Shown here: piece by piece, positions 18,272 through 26,388 of the stretch | How the letters are laid out: each line of letters opens with the position of its first letter | How positions within the stretch are numbered: the stretch's first letter is position 1 | Source of the DNA: JAMZMI01 sp964353015 | GTDB taxonomy: Bacteria > Bacteroidota > Bacteroidia > Cytophagales > Cyclobacteriaceae | Length of the DNA stretch: 64,000 bases | Assembly: GCA_964353015.1 (NCBI GenBank) | Contig: CAYGUA010000004.1 | Coordinates: 1 to 64,000 of the forward strand | Direction of reading: 5' to 3' | Position numbers and translations under genes: made by a program | The notes under the pieces: generated by a model | What the model was told of the DNA's origin: nothing | Database searches by the model: none | Seen by the model: only the letters and a program-made list of their open reading frames with translations

Positions 18272-20314
18272 CTATTTATTTTTATAAATCTTATCCGAGT
18301 TTCGGTATCCAGTTTTAGTTCCATACCAATCCATATAACTAAATCCCATACTTTTTGCCCATTGACCAAAGAAATTGTAACTGTCCTCTATTCTTGTTTT
18401 TTCTTTTGGATAGTCGAAGCTCACTGGTAAATTCATCCCCCAAGGCAATCCGGTTTGAGATCGGTAGTAAATACCAGTTTTTGGATCTGAAGCATCGTTT
18501 CCTGTACCAAAATAACTAGCATCAACCAAATCAGTAGGATCATATCCTGGCATGTGAACTTCCTTGCCTCTCACTTGATTGATTACCAAAAATGGATTGA
18601 ATGGTGCACTTCCTGTAGCATTTAGGTTTTGAGGAGTTGAGAATGTTACAATAATTTTTATTGTGTCAGGATCCAAGTAAGGCATCCCCTCTACGGTGTT
18701 GACAAATCCTTCAGTGTTAAAACCACGACGGGCATTATCACTTGCTATGATTACAGCATTTGTTTGACCAGCTTCAGTACCGTTATCGCGCATTGTGAAC
18801 AGGCTATTTTCTACTTCAGAACCTGATACTGAAGATATCTTGGAAGGATCTATGCCCAATTCCACACCAAAAGCATTATTGAATCCAGCACCAATTGCTT
18901 TTATGATAAACTCAGGTCTTAGCTCTACCATTAAATTTTTAGCATCTGCATATTGATCATATTTATAATCAACTACCAAATCGTTGAAATCATAGTCGCC
19001 ATATCCAGGCCATTGATCTTCGAAAGTAAATGTTCCATAGCTGTTCTCACCAGGATATGAATATTTGTATGCGTATCTAGGATCATTTGGAAACTCATCG
19101 TAGGTATCGTTCACACCATCTTTGTCGGTATCTAGAGGCGTATCAATTGGATTCACATTTGTCAAATCAATGGCTTCCACAGGATTTGATGTTACATAAA
19201 AAACGGCATCATTGAAGTCGTCATCACTGCCTTCCATTCTGTTAAGATCTTCAAATCCTAAAAGGAATAGCTTGTTTACTTCATCATAGAGTAGTACTGT
19301 GTGTGCTTGTTTGGTGGGATCGGTCTCCGGGTTTAGATATTTGTGACTAAAAACCTGACGCAAACCCATTTCCACCACTTGAGTCGCAGGCCTCCAGCCA
19401 TTAGCCAGCAATATAAAACCTATTGAAGTTCCGGGTTCAAAACGACCCAATTTGACTTTATCGCCAGATGTCAGACCACCTCCACTATTTTTGAACGAAG
19501 TATTGGGGAATGCCATTGTAACTTTAGAAATATCCGCAGTTGTCTGAGGTGGATTACCTGTTGGGTAGGTGTAAAATCCTAAAGCATTTGTGTAACCAGC
19601 GCCTTCATGAACGAATGTAACCCAAACATCAGCGATTTCAGTGATGTTAAGAGTTGTTTCCGCATTATCCGATATAAACCTAGGATGGTATGTTGGGACG
19701 GGAAGACTTTCAGGTAAAGAAGCATTTATATATGATAATAATTCACTTGAGATTCTATCACGTTTTTCCAGATATTCTGGAACTCCGTTCTTGTCATATT
19801 TCCCTAAATATTCAATTTTGAAATTCGAGGCAATACGACCATTGCTATACCCATCTACATAGGTTCCATCAATCACACTCATCCCTGGTGTTAGATCTGC
19901 AGACAATTCAGTGTATTGGTGTTCGTAACCTTGCACTAGAATGCCATCAAAAAGGTTCTGACGACTTACCTGAAGTAACTGAGGTAAACCAGTTGATTTT
20001 ATTTGTATTACAGCAGTTTCCTGAGATATTGGCAAGTTGTAGTTTGAGTTTGCCTGGCCATTCTCATTGGTTATCATTTTCAAAAAGACCTGACCTCCAT
20101 CCATTGGTGACTTGGTCAAAAATGATACAAGTACCCCATTCATTGGGGATCCATCAGGCGCAAGGAGCGTGATGGATATGTTTTCAGTTGAAATGGTGTT
20201 GAACTCGAAATCTGTTGCGAAATCGATTTGATCATCATTTCGGTTGATGTCTCCCACTTTTTCAACACATGAAAAAAGGAGAAAAAATAAGGGAACAAAT
20301 AAAATTTTTTTCAT
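18272..20314 (-). CDS. LruC-domain surface lipoprotein
   Basis: A 680-residue lipoprotein with lipobox LLFSC (Cys16). The middle part has a DUF4114-like signature (LLGFEDLNRMEGSDDDFNDAVFYV), and the C-terminal 300 residues match LruC-domain proteins (DTDKDGVNDTYDEFPND, then DYDFNDLVVDYKY). The repeated Asp-rich loops suggest calcium binding. The N-terminal 100 residues look like an Ig-like or adhesin domain. It starts 4 bases after the sugar transferase gene, so it is in one operon with an exopolysaccharide initiating enzyme and a response regulator. A role in binding or anchoring the polymer at the surface is inference. Confidence 0.85.
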   Translation of the reverse strand: MKKILFVPLFFLLFSCVEKVGDINRNDDQIDFATDFEFNTISTENISITLLAPDGSPMNGVLVSFLTKSPMDGGQVFLKMITNENGQANSNYNLPISQETAVIQIKSTGLPQLLQVSRQNLFDGILVQGYEHQYTELSADLTPGMSVIDGTYVDGYSNGRIASNFKIEYLGKYDKNGVPEYLEKRDRISSELLSYINASLPESLPVPTYHPRFISDNAETTLNITEIADVWVTFVHEGAGYTNALGFYTYPTGNPPQTTADISKVTMAFPNTSFKNSGGGLTSGDKVKLGRFEPGTSIGFILLANGWRPATQVVEMGLRQVFSHKYLNPETDPTKQAHTVLLYDEVNKLFLLGFEDLNRMEGSDDDFNDAVFYVTSNPVEAIDLTNVNPIDTPLDTDKDGVNDTYDEFPNDPRYAYKYSYPGENSYGTFTFEDQWPGYGDYDFNDLVVDYKYDQYADAKNLMVELRPEFIIKAIGAGFNNAFGVELGIDPSKISSVSGSEVENSLFTMRDNGTEAGQTNAVIIASDNARRGFNTEGFVNTVEGMPYLDPDTIKIIVTFSTPQNLNATGSAPFNPFLVINQVRGKEVHMPGYDPTDLVDASYFGTGNDASDPKTGIYYRSQTGLPWGMNLPVSFDYPKEKTRIEDSYNFFGQWAKSMGFSYMDWYGTKTGYRNSDKIYKNK

Positions 20315-20318
20315 CGTA

Positions 20319-21449
20319 TTATACGTTTTCTTGTTGCAATGCTGCTAATGGAGTTTTAATTAAAATTTTAAGGTCAAGCCAAAAGTTTTGTGTTCTAGCA
20401 TATTCGATATCAAGCATTTTTCTTGAATCTTCTGATGTATTTGATTTTCCTCTTTCGGTCACTTGCCAAAGACCTGTGATGCCGGCTGGAGCCATGAATC
20501 GTTCCGTCCATTTGTCTTCGGTTAGTTTTTCTGCCTCGTAAAGTGGGAGTGGTCTATTTCCCACAATTGACATGTCGCCAATTAGCACATTAAACAATTG
20601 AGGCAATTCGTCGATACTGGTATTTCTAATAAAATGACCAACTCTTGTAATTCTTGGATCATTTTTTACTTTGAAGAAAGATTGAGCCTCGTCCTTAGCT
20701 TTTTTGGTGAGGTAGTCGTTTTCATGAATTTCTCCAGAATCACCTACAAGGAATGATTGATTTTGATCAATAACAGGTGCATCTGCTGAGACTTCTTTTT
20801 CCGCATATTGATTCTGATTTTTCAAATGATCTACCATTTTGTCAGCATTCACACGCATGGATCTAAACTTGTGAAATTTGAAAATTTTGTATCCGGTACC
20901 TACACGTGGTTGCCAGTAAAATGCAGGGCCTTTAGACTCAAGCTTGATGGCGATGATCACTGCGATAAAAAGAGGAGCCAGGATCAGCAACATGGTTCCA
21001 GCTACGCAAATGTCAAATATGCGCTTGATAGGTGCTATTTTATGCTCAGAGATTTCAATTTTTTTGATTGAATTCTTTTTATAATTCAGGATGCTGTTTA
21101 TCCTAGTTAGGATTCCATCTGCCGAATCCGAAGGAGAGATATAATCTATGGAACCATATTCAATTGCTTCTTTTATTCTTTCGGGAGACTGATTATCGCT
21201 ATATACCATAAATGGCAGTTCATGATCTAATGAATGTAGCCAAGGCGCAAGCTCATTGTAGCTTTGTGCCCCAATACCATTGGTGTTAACCACAATTAAT
21301 TTTGGGAGATTCATCTTATTTTTAATTCGATACATCAATCCCTCTATTGCATCCATTTGATTGTTATATCTGGAAATTTTGAATTCCGTATCATCAAGAC
21401 ATTTTACATGCTGATGAAAATCAATTAATAAGATCTCTTGCGTTTTCAT
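20319..21449 (-). CDS. Initiating sugar transferase with N-terminal pseudo-receiver domain
   Basis: A 376-residue two-domain protein. Residues about 140-376 are a bacterial sugar transferase: one membrane segment (about 148-170), PRVGTGYKIFKFHKFRSM, then TSIDELPQLFNVLIGDMSIVGNRP. These enzymes load the first sugar phosphate on undecaprenyl phosphate. Residues 1-125 resemble a CheY-like receiver by strand pattern (EILLIDF, LPKLIVVN, LPFMVYSD, DYISPSD). Asn55 replaces the phospho-acceptor Asp and the conserved Lys is missing, so it should not be phosphorylated. It lies 7 bases after a complete response regulator gene. About 50 extra residues occur inside the transferase domain (about 205-250). 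Confidence 0.85.
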   Translation of the reverse strand: MKTQEILLIDFHQHVKCLDDTEFKISRYNNQMDAIEGLMYRIKNKMNLPKLIVVNTNGIGAQSYNELAPWLHSLDHELPFMVYSDNQSPERIKEAIEYGSIDYISPSDSADGILTRINSILNYKKNSIKKIEISEHKIAPIKRIFDICVAGTMLLILAPLFIAVIIAIKLESKGPAFYWQPRVGTGYKIFKFHKFRSMRVNADKMVDHLKNQNQYAEKEVSADAPVIDQNQSFLVGDSGEIHENDYLTKKAKDEAQSFFKVKNDPRITRVGHFIRNTSIDELPQLFNVLIGDMSIVGNRPLPLYEAEKLTEDKWTERFMAPAGITGLWQVTERGKSNTSEDSRKMLDIEYARTQNFWLDLKILIKTPLAALQQENV

Positions 21450-21456
21450 CCGTTTA

Positions 21457-21828
21457 TCAGTTCAATGATGATATGTGTTGCTTTACTTTAATTCCTAATT
21501 CTACAGGATTGAAAGGCTTGCTTATGAAGTCCTTTGCGCCTGCTTCCAAACATTGGATTCTGATCTCACTTTTCTGCTTTCCAGAAAGAAAAAGCACAGG
21601 GATATTTTTGTAGAATCCAGATGCTTTTAAGCTTTTCATGGTTTCGCTACCACTTATTCCCTCAAGCTCGTAATCAAGCAATAGAAGATCTGGAATATTT
21701 GTTGGTGTCATATAAGCAAGCGCTTCTTCACCTGATGCGAATAACTTCACCTGATAATCCTTTTGGAAATATGACTTGAGGAATTCTCTCATCATTAGGT
21801 TGTCATCAACTATGTATAAGGTTTTCAT
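21457..21828 (-). CDS. Single-domain response regulator (CheY-like)
   Basis: A 123-residue receiver with all key residues: Asp8 and Asp9, phospho-acceptor Asp52 in LLLLDYE, Ser82 and Lys104-Pro105. It has no output domain, so it must act through another protein. It is the first gene of a unit with the receiver-bearing sugar transferase 7 bases downstream, and its partner may be that protein. No histidine kinase is in the window. The shared motif lies 59 bases upstream of the ATG. Confidence 0.92.
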   Translation of the reverse strand: MKTLYIVDDNLMMREFLKSYFQKDYQVKLFASGEEALAYMTPTNIPDLLLLDYELEGISGSETMKSLKASGFYKNIPVLFLSGKQKSEIRIQCLEAGAKDFISKPFNPVELGIKVKQHISSLN

Positions 21829-21842
21829 GATCTTTTTTTCTT

Positions 21843-21850
21843 CGAAGGTA
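21843..21850 (-). promoter_or_regulatory. -7-like box of the response regulator unit
   Basis: Gene-sense TACCTTCG differs from TANNTTTG at one base. It is 14 bases before the ATG and 37 bases after the shared motif, the same spacings as in the sulfotransferase unit. Confidence 0.45.
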
Positions 21851-21887
21851 TAGGCTGCTTGAACCCACTAGCCTGACTTTTAGATTA

Positions 21888-21912
21888 TTGGTAGGAGGAT
21901 GTCGATTTTTGG
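21888..21912 (-). promoter_or_regulatory. Shared exopolysaccharide operator-like motif, copy 3
   Basis: Gene-sense CCAAAAATCGACA, 6 bases, TACCAA, ending 59 bases before the response regulator ATG. The divergent L,D-transpeptidase gene starts 130 bases on the other side. Confidence 0.65.
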
Positions 21913-22042
21913 TATGAAAAATTGTGGAGCGCTTAAAATCTGGGTTTTATTCCGATTTCATCTGAAGTGAGTTATTCCACCTTGTGCTCAGTATTGGTGC
22001 TGATGATGACTATCTTTCCGCATTCTAAAATGTTGCGATTGT

Positions 22043-23659
22043 ATGACTTTTTCGAAAAATAAGATGTTCTTATTTGGCCTTCTTACCTGTTTCATACAGG
22101 TTCAAGCCCAGGATAATGGCGAAGTTTCAAATCAAATAAGGATAAGAATAGAATCACTTCGCGATCCGATCAAAATGTCAATTCAGGATGAATTGGTCTA
22201 TTGTAAAGAAGCTGTTCCACAGTTTTATAATTCCCGGGTTTTTGAGCCAGTCTGGGATTTGTGGTTGGCCAAGGAACTCATCGCTACCATACAAGATAGC
22301 TACAATGAAGGGTTGAATCCTGGCGATTACCATCTCAATACAATCAAAAGAATGGCAGAAAATCAAAATTTGACAAACTATGAATTAGCCGATTTTGATG
22401 TTTTGTTAACAGATGCGTTTTTGCTTTTATCTTCTCATTTGATTTCTGGCAAAGTAAATCCACAGCTTATGGATTCGGAATGGAAAGCGATCAAGAGGGA
22501 GCAAGATCCAATTATGCTGCTCAATCAATCACTGATCACTCGGGATATTCGGGGAAACCTATTGGGAATAGAGCCAAATTTCAAAGCATACAAAAGGCTC
22601 AAAGAACGGCTAATGGCATACCGTAAAATCGCTAATGATGGCGGTTGGGAAACCATTTCTTCAGGTGAAACCATAAAGCTTGATATGCGCGACTCAAGAG
22701 TACCATTGGTTAGAAAAAGATTAAGAGTTACTGGTGATCTGGAGCCATATACATTTGACGATGAGGAACTATATGATCAAAATGTTTCGGATGCTATTGG
22801 GCGTTTTCAAAAACGTCACGGACTAACAGTTGATGGAAATATAGGCAAAGAGACCTTGGCAGCCTTAAATGTAAGCGTAGATGAGAGGATAGCAACTATA
22901 GTTCTCAATATGGAGCGATGCAGATGGCTTCCCCAAAATCTGGGTGAAAAATATATCATGGTAAACTTGCCTGGGTATGAGTTGGAAGTGGTCAATAAAG
23001 ATGTGGTTGAAATGGAAATGATTGTTGTTTGTGGCAAACCATTTCGCCAAACTCCGGTGTTTTCTGCCAAGATGACCTATTTGGTTTTTAATCCATATTG
23101 GACTGTGCCGCCAACTATTTTAGCTCAGGATATGATTCCTGCTCAGGCAAAAAACGCAAAATATCTCACTAATCTGAATATCAAAGTATTGGCTTCTGAT
23201 GGTACCGAAGTAGATCCCAATACCATAGATTGGCAAAATGCAGATGCCAGAAAATTCCCTTATACCCTACGACAAGATCCGGGACCCAACAATGCTTTGG
23301 GTGTAGTAAAGTTCATTTTCCCAAATTCATACAATGTCTACATGCACGATACCAATCACAGGGAATTGTTTGTGAAAACAGATCGGGCGTTGAGTTCTGG
23401 ATGTATCAGATTATCACGACCGATGGATCTCGCTGCTAATCTCCTTGCAATCGATCCGCAATGGACCCAAACCAGAATTAATGAGGTAATAAAATCTCAG
23501 CAAAATTATTCGGTCATTCTCAAACAGCCTGTGCAAGTTCATATGCAGTACTGGACAGCATTTGTGGACGAAAATGGTGTCCTGAATTTCAGAAAGGATA
23601 TTTATTCAAGAGATGAAAACTTACTCAAAAATCTGATGGAGTCTGCACCGCAGAGCTAA
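22043..23659 (+). CDS. L,D-transpeptidase, YcbB type
   Basis: A 538-residue periplasmic enzyme that should form 3-3 cross-links in peptidoglycan. A signal peptide ends at VQAQ. A peptidoglycan-binding domain lies at about 240-290 (IGRFQKRHGLTVDGNIGKETLAAL), and a YkuD catalytic domain follows with His435 in YMHDTNH and Cys454 in SSGCIRLS. The long N-terminal scaffold (residues 30-200) fits the YcbB subfamily. Its 3-prime end overlaps by 35 bases that of a second, convergent transpeptidase-family gene. Regulation is not visible. Confidence 0.9.
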   Translation: MTFSKNKMFLFGLLTCFIQVQAQDNGEVSNQIRIRIESLRDPIKMSIQDELVYCKEAVPQFYNSRVFEPVWDLWLAKELIATIQDSYNEGLNPGDYHLNTIKRMAENQNLTNYELADFDVLLTDAFLLLSSHLISGKVNPQLMDSEWKAIKREQDPIMLLNQSLITRDIRGNLLGIEPNFKAYKRLKERLMAYRKIANDGGWETISSGETIKLDMRDSRVPLVRKRLRVTGDLEPYTFDDEELYDQNVSDAIGRFQKRHGLTVDGNIGKETLAALNVSVDERIATIVLNMERCRWLPQNLGEKYIMVNLPGYELEVVNKDVVEMEMIVVCGKPFRQTPVFSAKMTYLVFNPYWTVPPTILAQDMIPAQAKNAKYLTNLNIKVLASDGTEVDPNTIDWQNADARKFPYTLRQDPGPNNALGVVKFIFPNSYNVYMHDTNHRELFVKTDRALSSGCIRLSRPMDLAANLLAIDPQWTQTRINEVIKSQQNYSVILKQPVQVHMQYWTAFVDENGVLNFRKDIYSRDENLLKNLMESAPQS

Positions 23660-24365
23660 TGATCAGGCCCTTTTTCAGGAGATATTCTTCAGCTTTTGAA
23701 ACATCATTGAGCAAAGTCTTACCCTCATATTCCTTATCTGGATAATAGATAAAAAGCACAGATTTATTTGCCAGCAACTTCACAATATCGCTGTGTTTAT
23801 TCATGGCAATAGCCGGGCAACCGAAACTCCTGCCTAATCTCCCATAAGTGGATATGAAATCTTTGTGAACATAGTTGGCGCCATGCATCACTATGGCACG
23901 GTCGCGTGCATTGTCGTTGAAGTCAGGCTCCATTCCATCTAGGCGTAGAGAAAGTCCATGTTTGCCGACATAGTTTTCGCCAGTTACATAAAAGCCAAGA
24001 CTACTTTGATTTGAGTTTTTTGTATTGGAAAATTTCTTAGCGTATTCTTCTCCAGTATTCTTTCCATGAGCGACCAATCTGTGATAAATTACTTTATTGG
24101 CTTGCACATCAATGATCCACATGCGCTTCTTTTTTGAAGACATCCTAAAATCGATCAATGTTAGTTTTTCGTTGGTGATTTTGTTTCCATCCGCTTTCAG
24201 GTTCAAATAACCGATCATTCCCCTTTCATATAAATCATAGGCTGGTTTGGATCCTTCCAGCGGTGCAAGATTGGAATAATTAGTTTTTAAATAATCTTCT
24301 AAAGCTGAGGTTGGAGCGGGTGTACCTCCCATGAGAAAAAGACCAATTAGAATGGCTGCAACCAT
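23625..24365 (-). CDS. Murein L,D-transpeptidase catalytic-domain family protein (YkuD_2-like)
   Basis: A 246-residue exported protein with an N-terminal signal or anchor (residues 1-14). The catalytic-type His161 (IVMHGANYV) and Cys183 (RSFGCPAIAM) match the second YkuD-like family, which is found in many Gram-negative bacteria and has RSxGCP in place of SxGCIR. It probably acts on the peptide stems of peptidoglycan. The gene converges on the YcbB-type gene and overlaps it by 35 bases. Confidence 0.87.
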   Translation of the reverse strand: MVAAILIGLFLMGGTPAPTSALEDYLKTNYSNLAPLEGSKPAYDLYERGMIGYLNLKADGNKITNEKLTLIDFRMSSKKKRMWIIDVQANKVIYHRLVAHGKNTGEEYAKKFSNTKNSNQSSLGFYVTGENYVGKHGLSLRLDGMEPDFNDNARDRAIVMHGANYVHKDFISTYGRLGRSFGCPAIAMNKHSDIVKLLANKSVLFIYYPDKEYEGKTLLNDVSKAEEYLLKKGLIISSAVQTPSDF

Positions 24366-24536
24366 TAAAACTAAAGTTTTAATCAGGCTGATTTTGTATC
24401 CGAATATAATTTCAAAGGGTCATAGAATAGATCGCGTAACGCAAAGTGAAAAATAAAGGTGCGATTTTCATCACATTTTGAAAAAGATTCTTTTTTAATT
24501 CCGTATGCTTAGTTTGTAACATTAAAATTTGCTTCT

Positions 24537-25670
24537 ATGAAATACATTTTACCTATTCTGATTCTGTTATTGGCACTTGATATTAAGGCTCAAAATGAAC
24601 CATCAGAAGGACAAATTATGGATTTTGAACGCTATGATCCGGTCTCTACATTGGTCGTTCCCGAAAATCCTGTGACCAAGGCCAAGTTTCCATTCATCGA
24701 TGTACATAGTCATCAATGGAATTTGACTAAGGACAAAATTGATCAGCTCGAAAAAGAAATGGCCGAATTAAATATGGCCATCATGGTCAATCTGAGCGGA
24801 AGAGGGTATGATCGTGAAGCTGGTGATATTGGGAGTCAGGAATATCTGTCCTCGATGGCAAAACGAATCAATGGGGAAGCACCGGGTAAAATCGCACTAT
24901 TCACAAATGTTTCATTTAAGGAAATTGGCGAAGATGGATGGACTGAAGAAGCGGTAAGACAGCTTGAAGAAGATGTGAAAAATGGAGCAGTTGGTTTGAA
25001 AATTTATAAAAGTCTTGGAATGGGAATCAATGACATTGACGGCAATCGCGTTCCTATTGATGATCCACGTATTGATCCAGTATGGGCCAAATGTGGGGAA
25101 TTGGGAATTCCTGTGTTGATTCATGCAGCAGATCCAAAATCATTTTGGGATCCTCAGGATGAAAATAATGAGCGCTGGTTGGAGCTCAAATTGAAACCGG
25201 GGAGAAAGAGAAATGCAAATGACCCAGCACCTTGGGAGCAAATCATTGCGGAACAGCATCATGTTTTCGCAAAGCATCCCAAGACAACATTTATCAATGC
25301 GCACATGGGTTGGATGGCCAATGACCTTACAGCTTTGGGCAAGCATTTAGATGCCTACCCAAATGTGAATGTCGGCATAGGGGCGGTGATTGCTGAGCTT
25401 GGCAGACAGCCACGAGCTGCAAACGCCTTTTTTGAGCAATATCAAGATCGAATTCTTTTTGCTAAAGATGCATACAATCCTGAGGAATATTATACCTATT
25501 TCCGTGTGCTTGAAACCAAAGACGAATATTTTCCATACTACAAAAAGTACCATGCTTTTTGGAGAATGTATGGACTTGGCCTTTCGGATGAAATATTGAA
25601 AAAGGTTTATTACCAAAATGCCTTAAGGGTCATTCCTGGTTTAGATGATTCACTTATCAGCAGCCAGTGA
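24537..25670 (+). CDS. Secreted amidohydrolase (amidohydrolase_2 family)
   Basis: A 377-residue TIM-barrel metal hydrolase with a signal peptide ending IKAQ. The metal ligands are visible as FIDVHSH (His57 and His59), LIHAAD, INAHMGW and FAKDAYN. Lactone, decarboxylation and amide reactions all occur in this family, so the substrate is open. The mature domain begins with an unusual lead-in (residues 20-50). Its 3-prime end overlaps the convergent cupin gene by 21 bases. Confidence 0.82.
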   Translation: MKYILPILILLLALDIKAQNEPSEGQIMDFERYDPVSTLVVPENPVTKAKFPFIDVHSHQWNLTKDKIDQLEKEMAELNMAIMVNLSGRGYDREAGDIGSQEYLSSMAKRINGEAPGKIALFTNVSFKEIGEDGWTEEAVRQLEEDVKNGAVGLKIYKSLGMGINDIDGNRVPIDDPRIDPVWAKCGELGIPVLIHAADPKSFWDPQDENNERWLELKLKPGRKRNANDPAPWEQIIAEQHHVFAKHPKTTFINAHMGWMANDLTALGKHLDAYPNVNVGIGAVIAELGRQPRAANAFFEQYQDRILFAKDAYNPEEYYTYFRVLETKDEYFPYYKKYHAFWRMYGLGLSDEILKKVYYQNALRVIPGLDDSLISSQ

Positions 25671-25991
25671 TACACGTTTTGGACTGTCTTGTTTTGAAAG
25701 AGTGAGTCGGATAATGCTATTGACATTTGCTTTTAAGTTGTGAGCAACACCACCATCCAATGAGATGAGATCACCCTTTCTCATGATTTTGTGATCTTCA
25801 CCCACGCCAAAAACGATTTCTCCATCAAATATTTCAACGATGATCGGAAAAGGCGTCTGGTGTTCCTTCATGGATTGACCCTTGCGCATCACAATACGGA
25901 TTTCCTTAGTATTTTCAGTTTCAAACAATACGGAGATAGCGGGTTTGTCCTCTACGTATTTCAAATCATTAATCAATGACGAAGTTTTCAT
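25650..25991 (-). CDS. Small cupin-domain protein
   Basis: A 113-residue single-domain cupin with the second cupin motif in GDLISLDGGVAHNLKA and an acidic-Gly segment EIFDGEIVFGVG. The metal-ligand set looks incomplete; only the His of AHNL is obvious in motif 2, while HQ/EH residues lie in motif 1. Function is unknown. It is the third gene of a minus-strand series after the acyltransferase-like gene and the broken haemoglobin. Its ATG lies inside the in-frame continuation of the haemoglobin. Confidence 0.75.
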   Translation of the reverse strand: MKTSSLINDLKYVEDKPAISVLFETENTKEIRIVMRKGQSMKEHQTPFPIIVEIFDGEIVFGVGEDHKIMRKGDLISLDGGVAHNLKANVNSIIRLTLSKQDSPKRVSLAADK

Positions 25992-26388
25992 TGGAAGTGG
26001 TTTTATGTACGATATTTAATTTTGATTTAAAAACATAAGCAATGGAATAGGCCCTATTCTTAATGTCGTCAGCCATGGTTCCGTCAAAATGTTCATCGAT
26101 GTTTTAAACAAATAACGCAATCCACCTGTCGAAATGTGCCGCCTCAATTGGGAGTGGAATGTGTTTTTGGAAAGGGTTTCCATCATAACCACTTTTTCCA
26201 AAAGCCAGTTTATTCCAAAATGCATACATCCTTGGTAAATGAGTTTCCCAATTCACTTTCGCAAATGCATTGAATACAGGAGATAGTAGCTCGTCTTGAT
26301 TCACTTTTTCATAGAAGGAGTCCACCATTAGTTTGATGTCAGACTCATTTCTAATGTCTCCCTTGTTGGCTTTTTGTTTGTTTCCCAT
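25969..26388 (-). pseudogene. Group III truncated haemoglobin interrupted by an in-frame stop
   Basis: The open part (94 codons, to 26104) reads as a group III truncated haemoglobin: DIKLMVDSFYEKV, LPRMYAFWNKLAFG, then the proximal His76 in FQKHIPLP and HFDRWIALF. A TAA at 26104-26106 then ends the frame. Directly after it, still in frame, follow NIDEHFDGTMADDIKNRAYS and IAYVFKSKLN, which match the last helix of the family. One base change would restore a protein of normal length. As it stands the product lacks helix H. The 5-prime end overlaps the acyltransferase-like gene by 61 bases. Confidence 0.8.

Noticed and set aside
24476..24516. TTTG and TAGTTTG before the amidohydrolase gene as a promoter
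   Set aside because: The spacing between the elements is about 29 bases instead of about 19, and the second box is one base short.
26016..26225. Separate minus-strand gene of 69 codons at the haemoglobin end
   Set aside because: It is in another frame; the in-frame continuation of the haemoglobin past the stop explains the similarity better.
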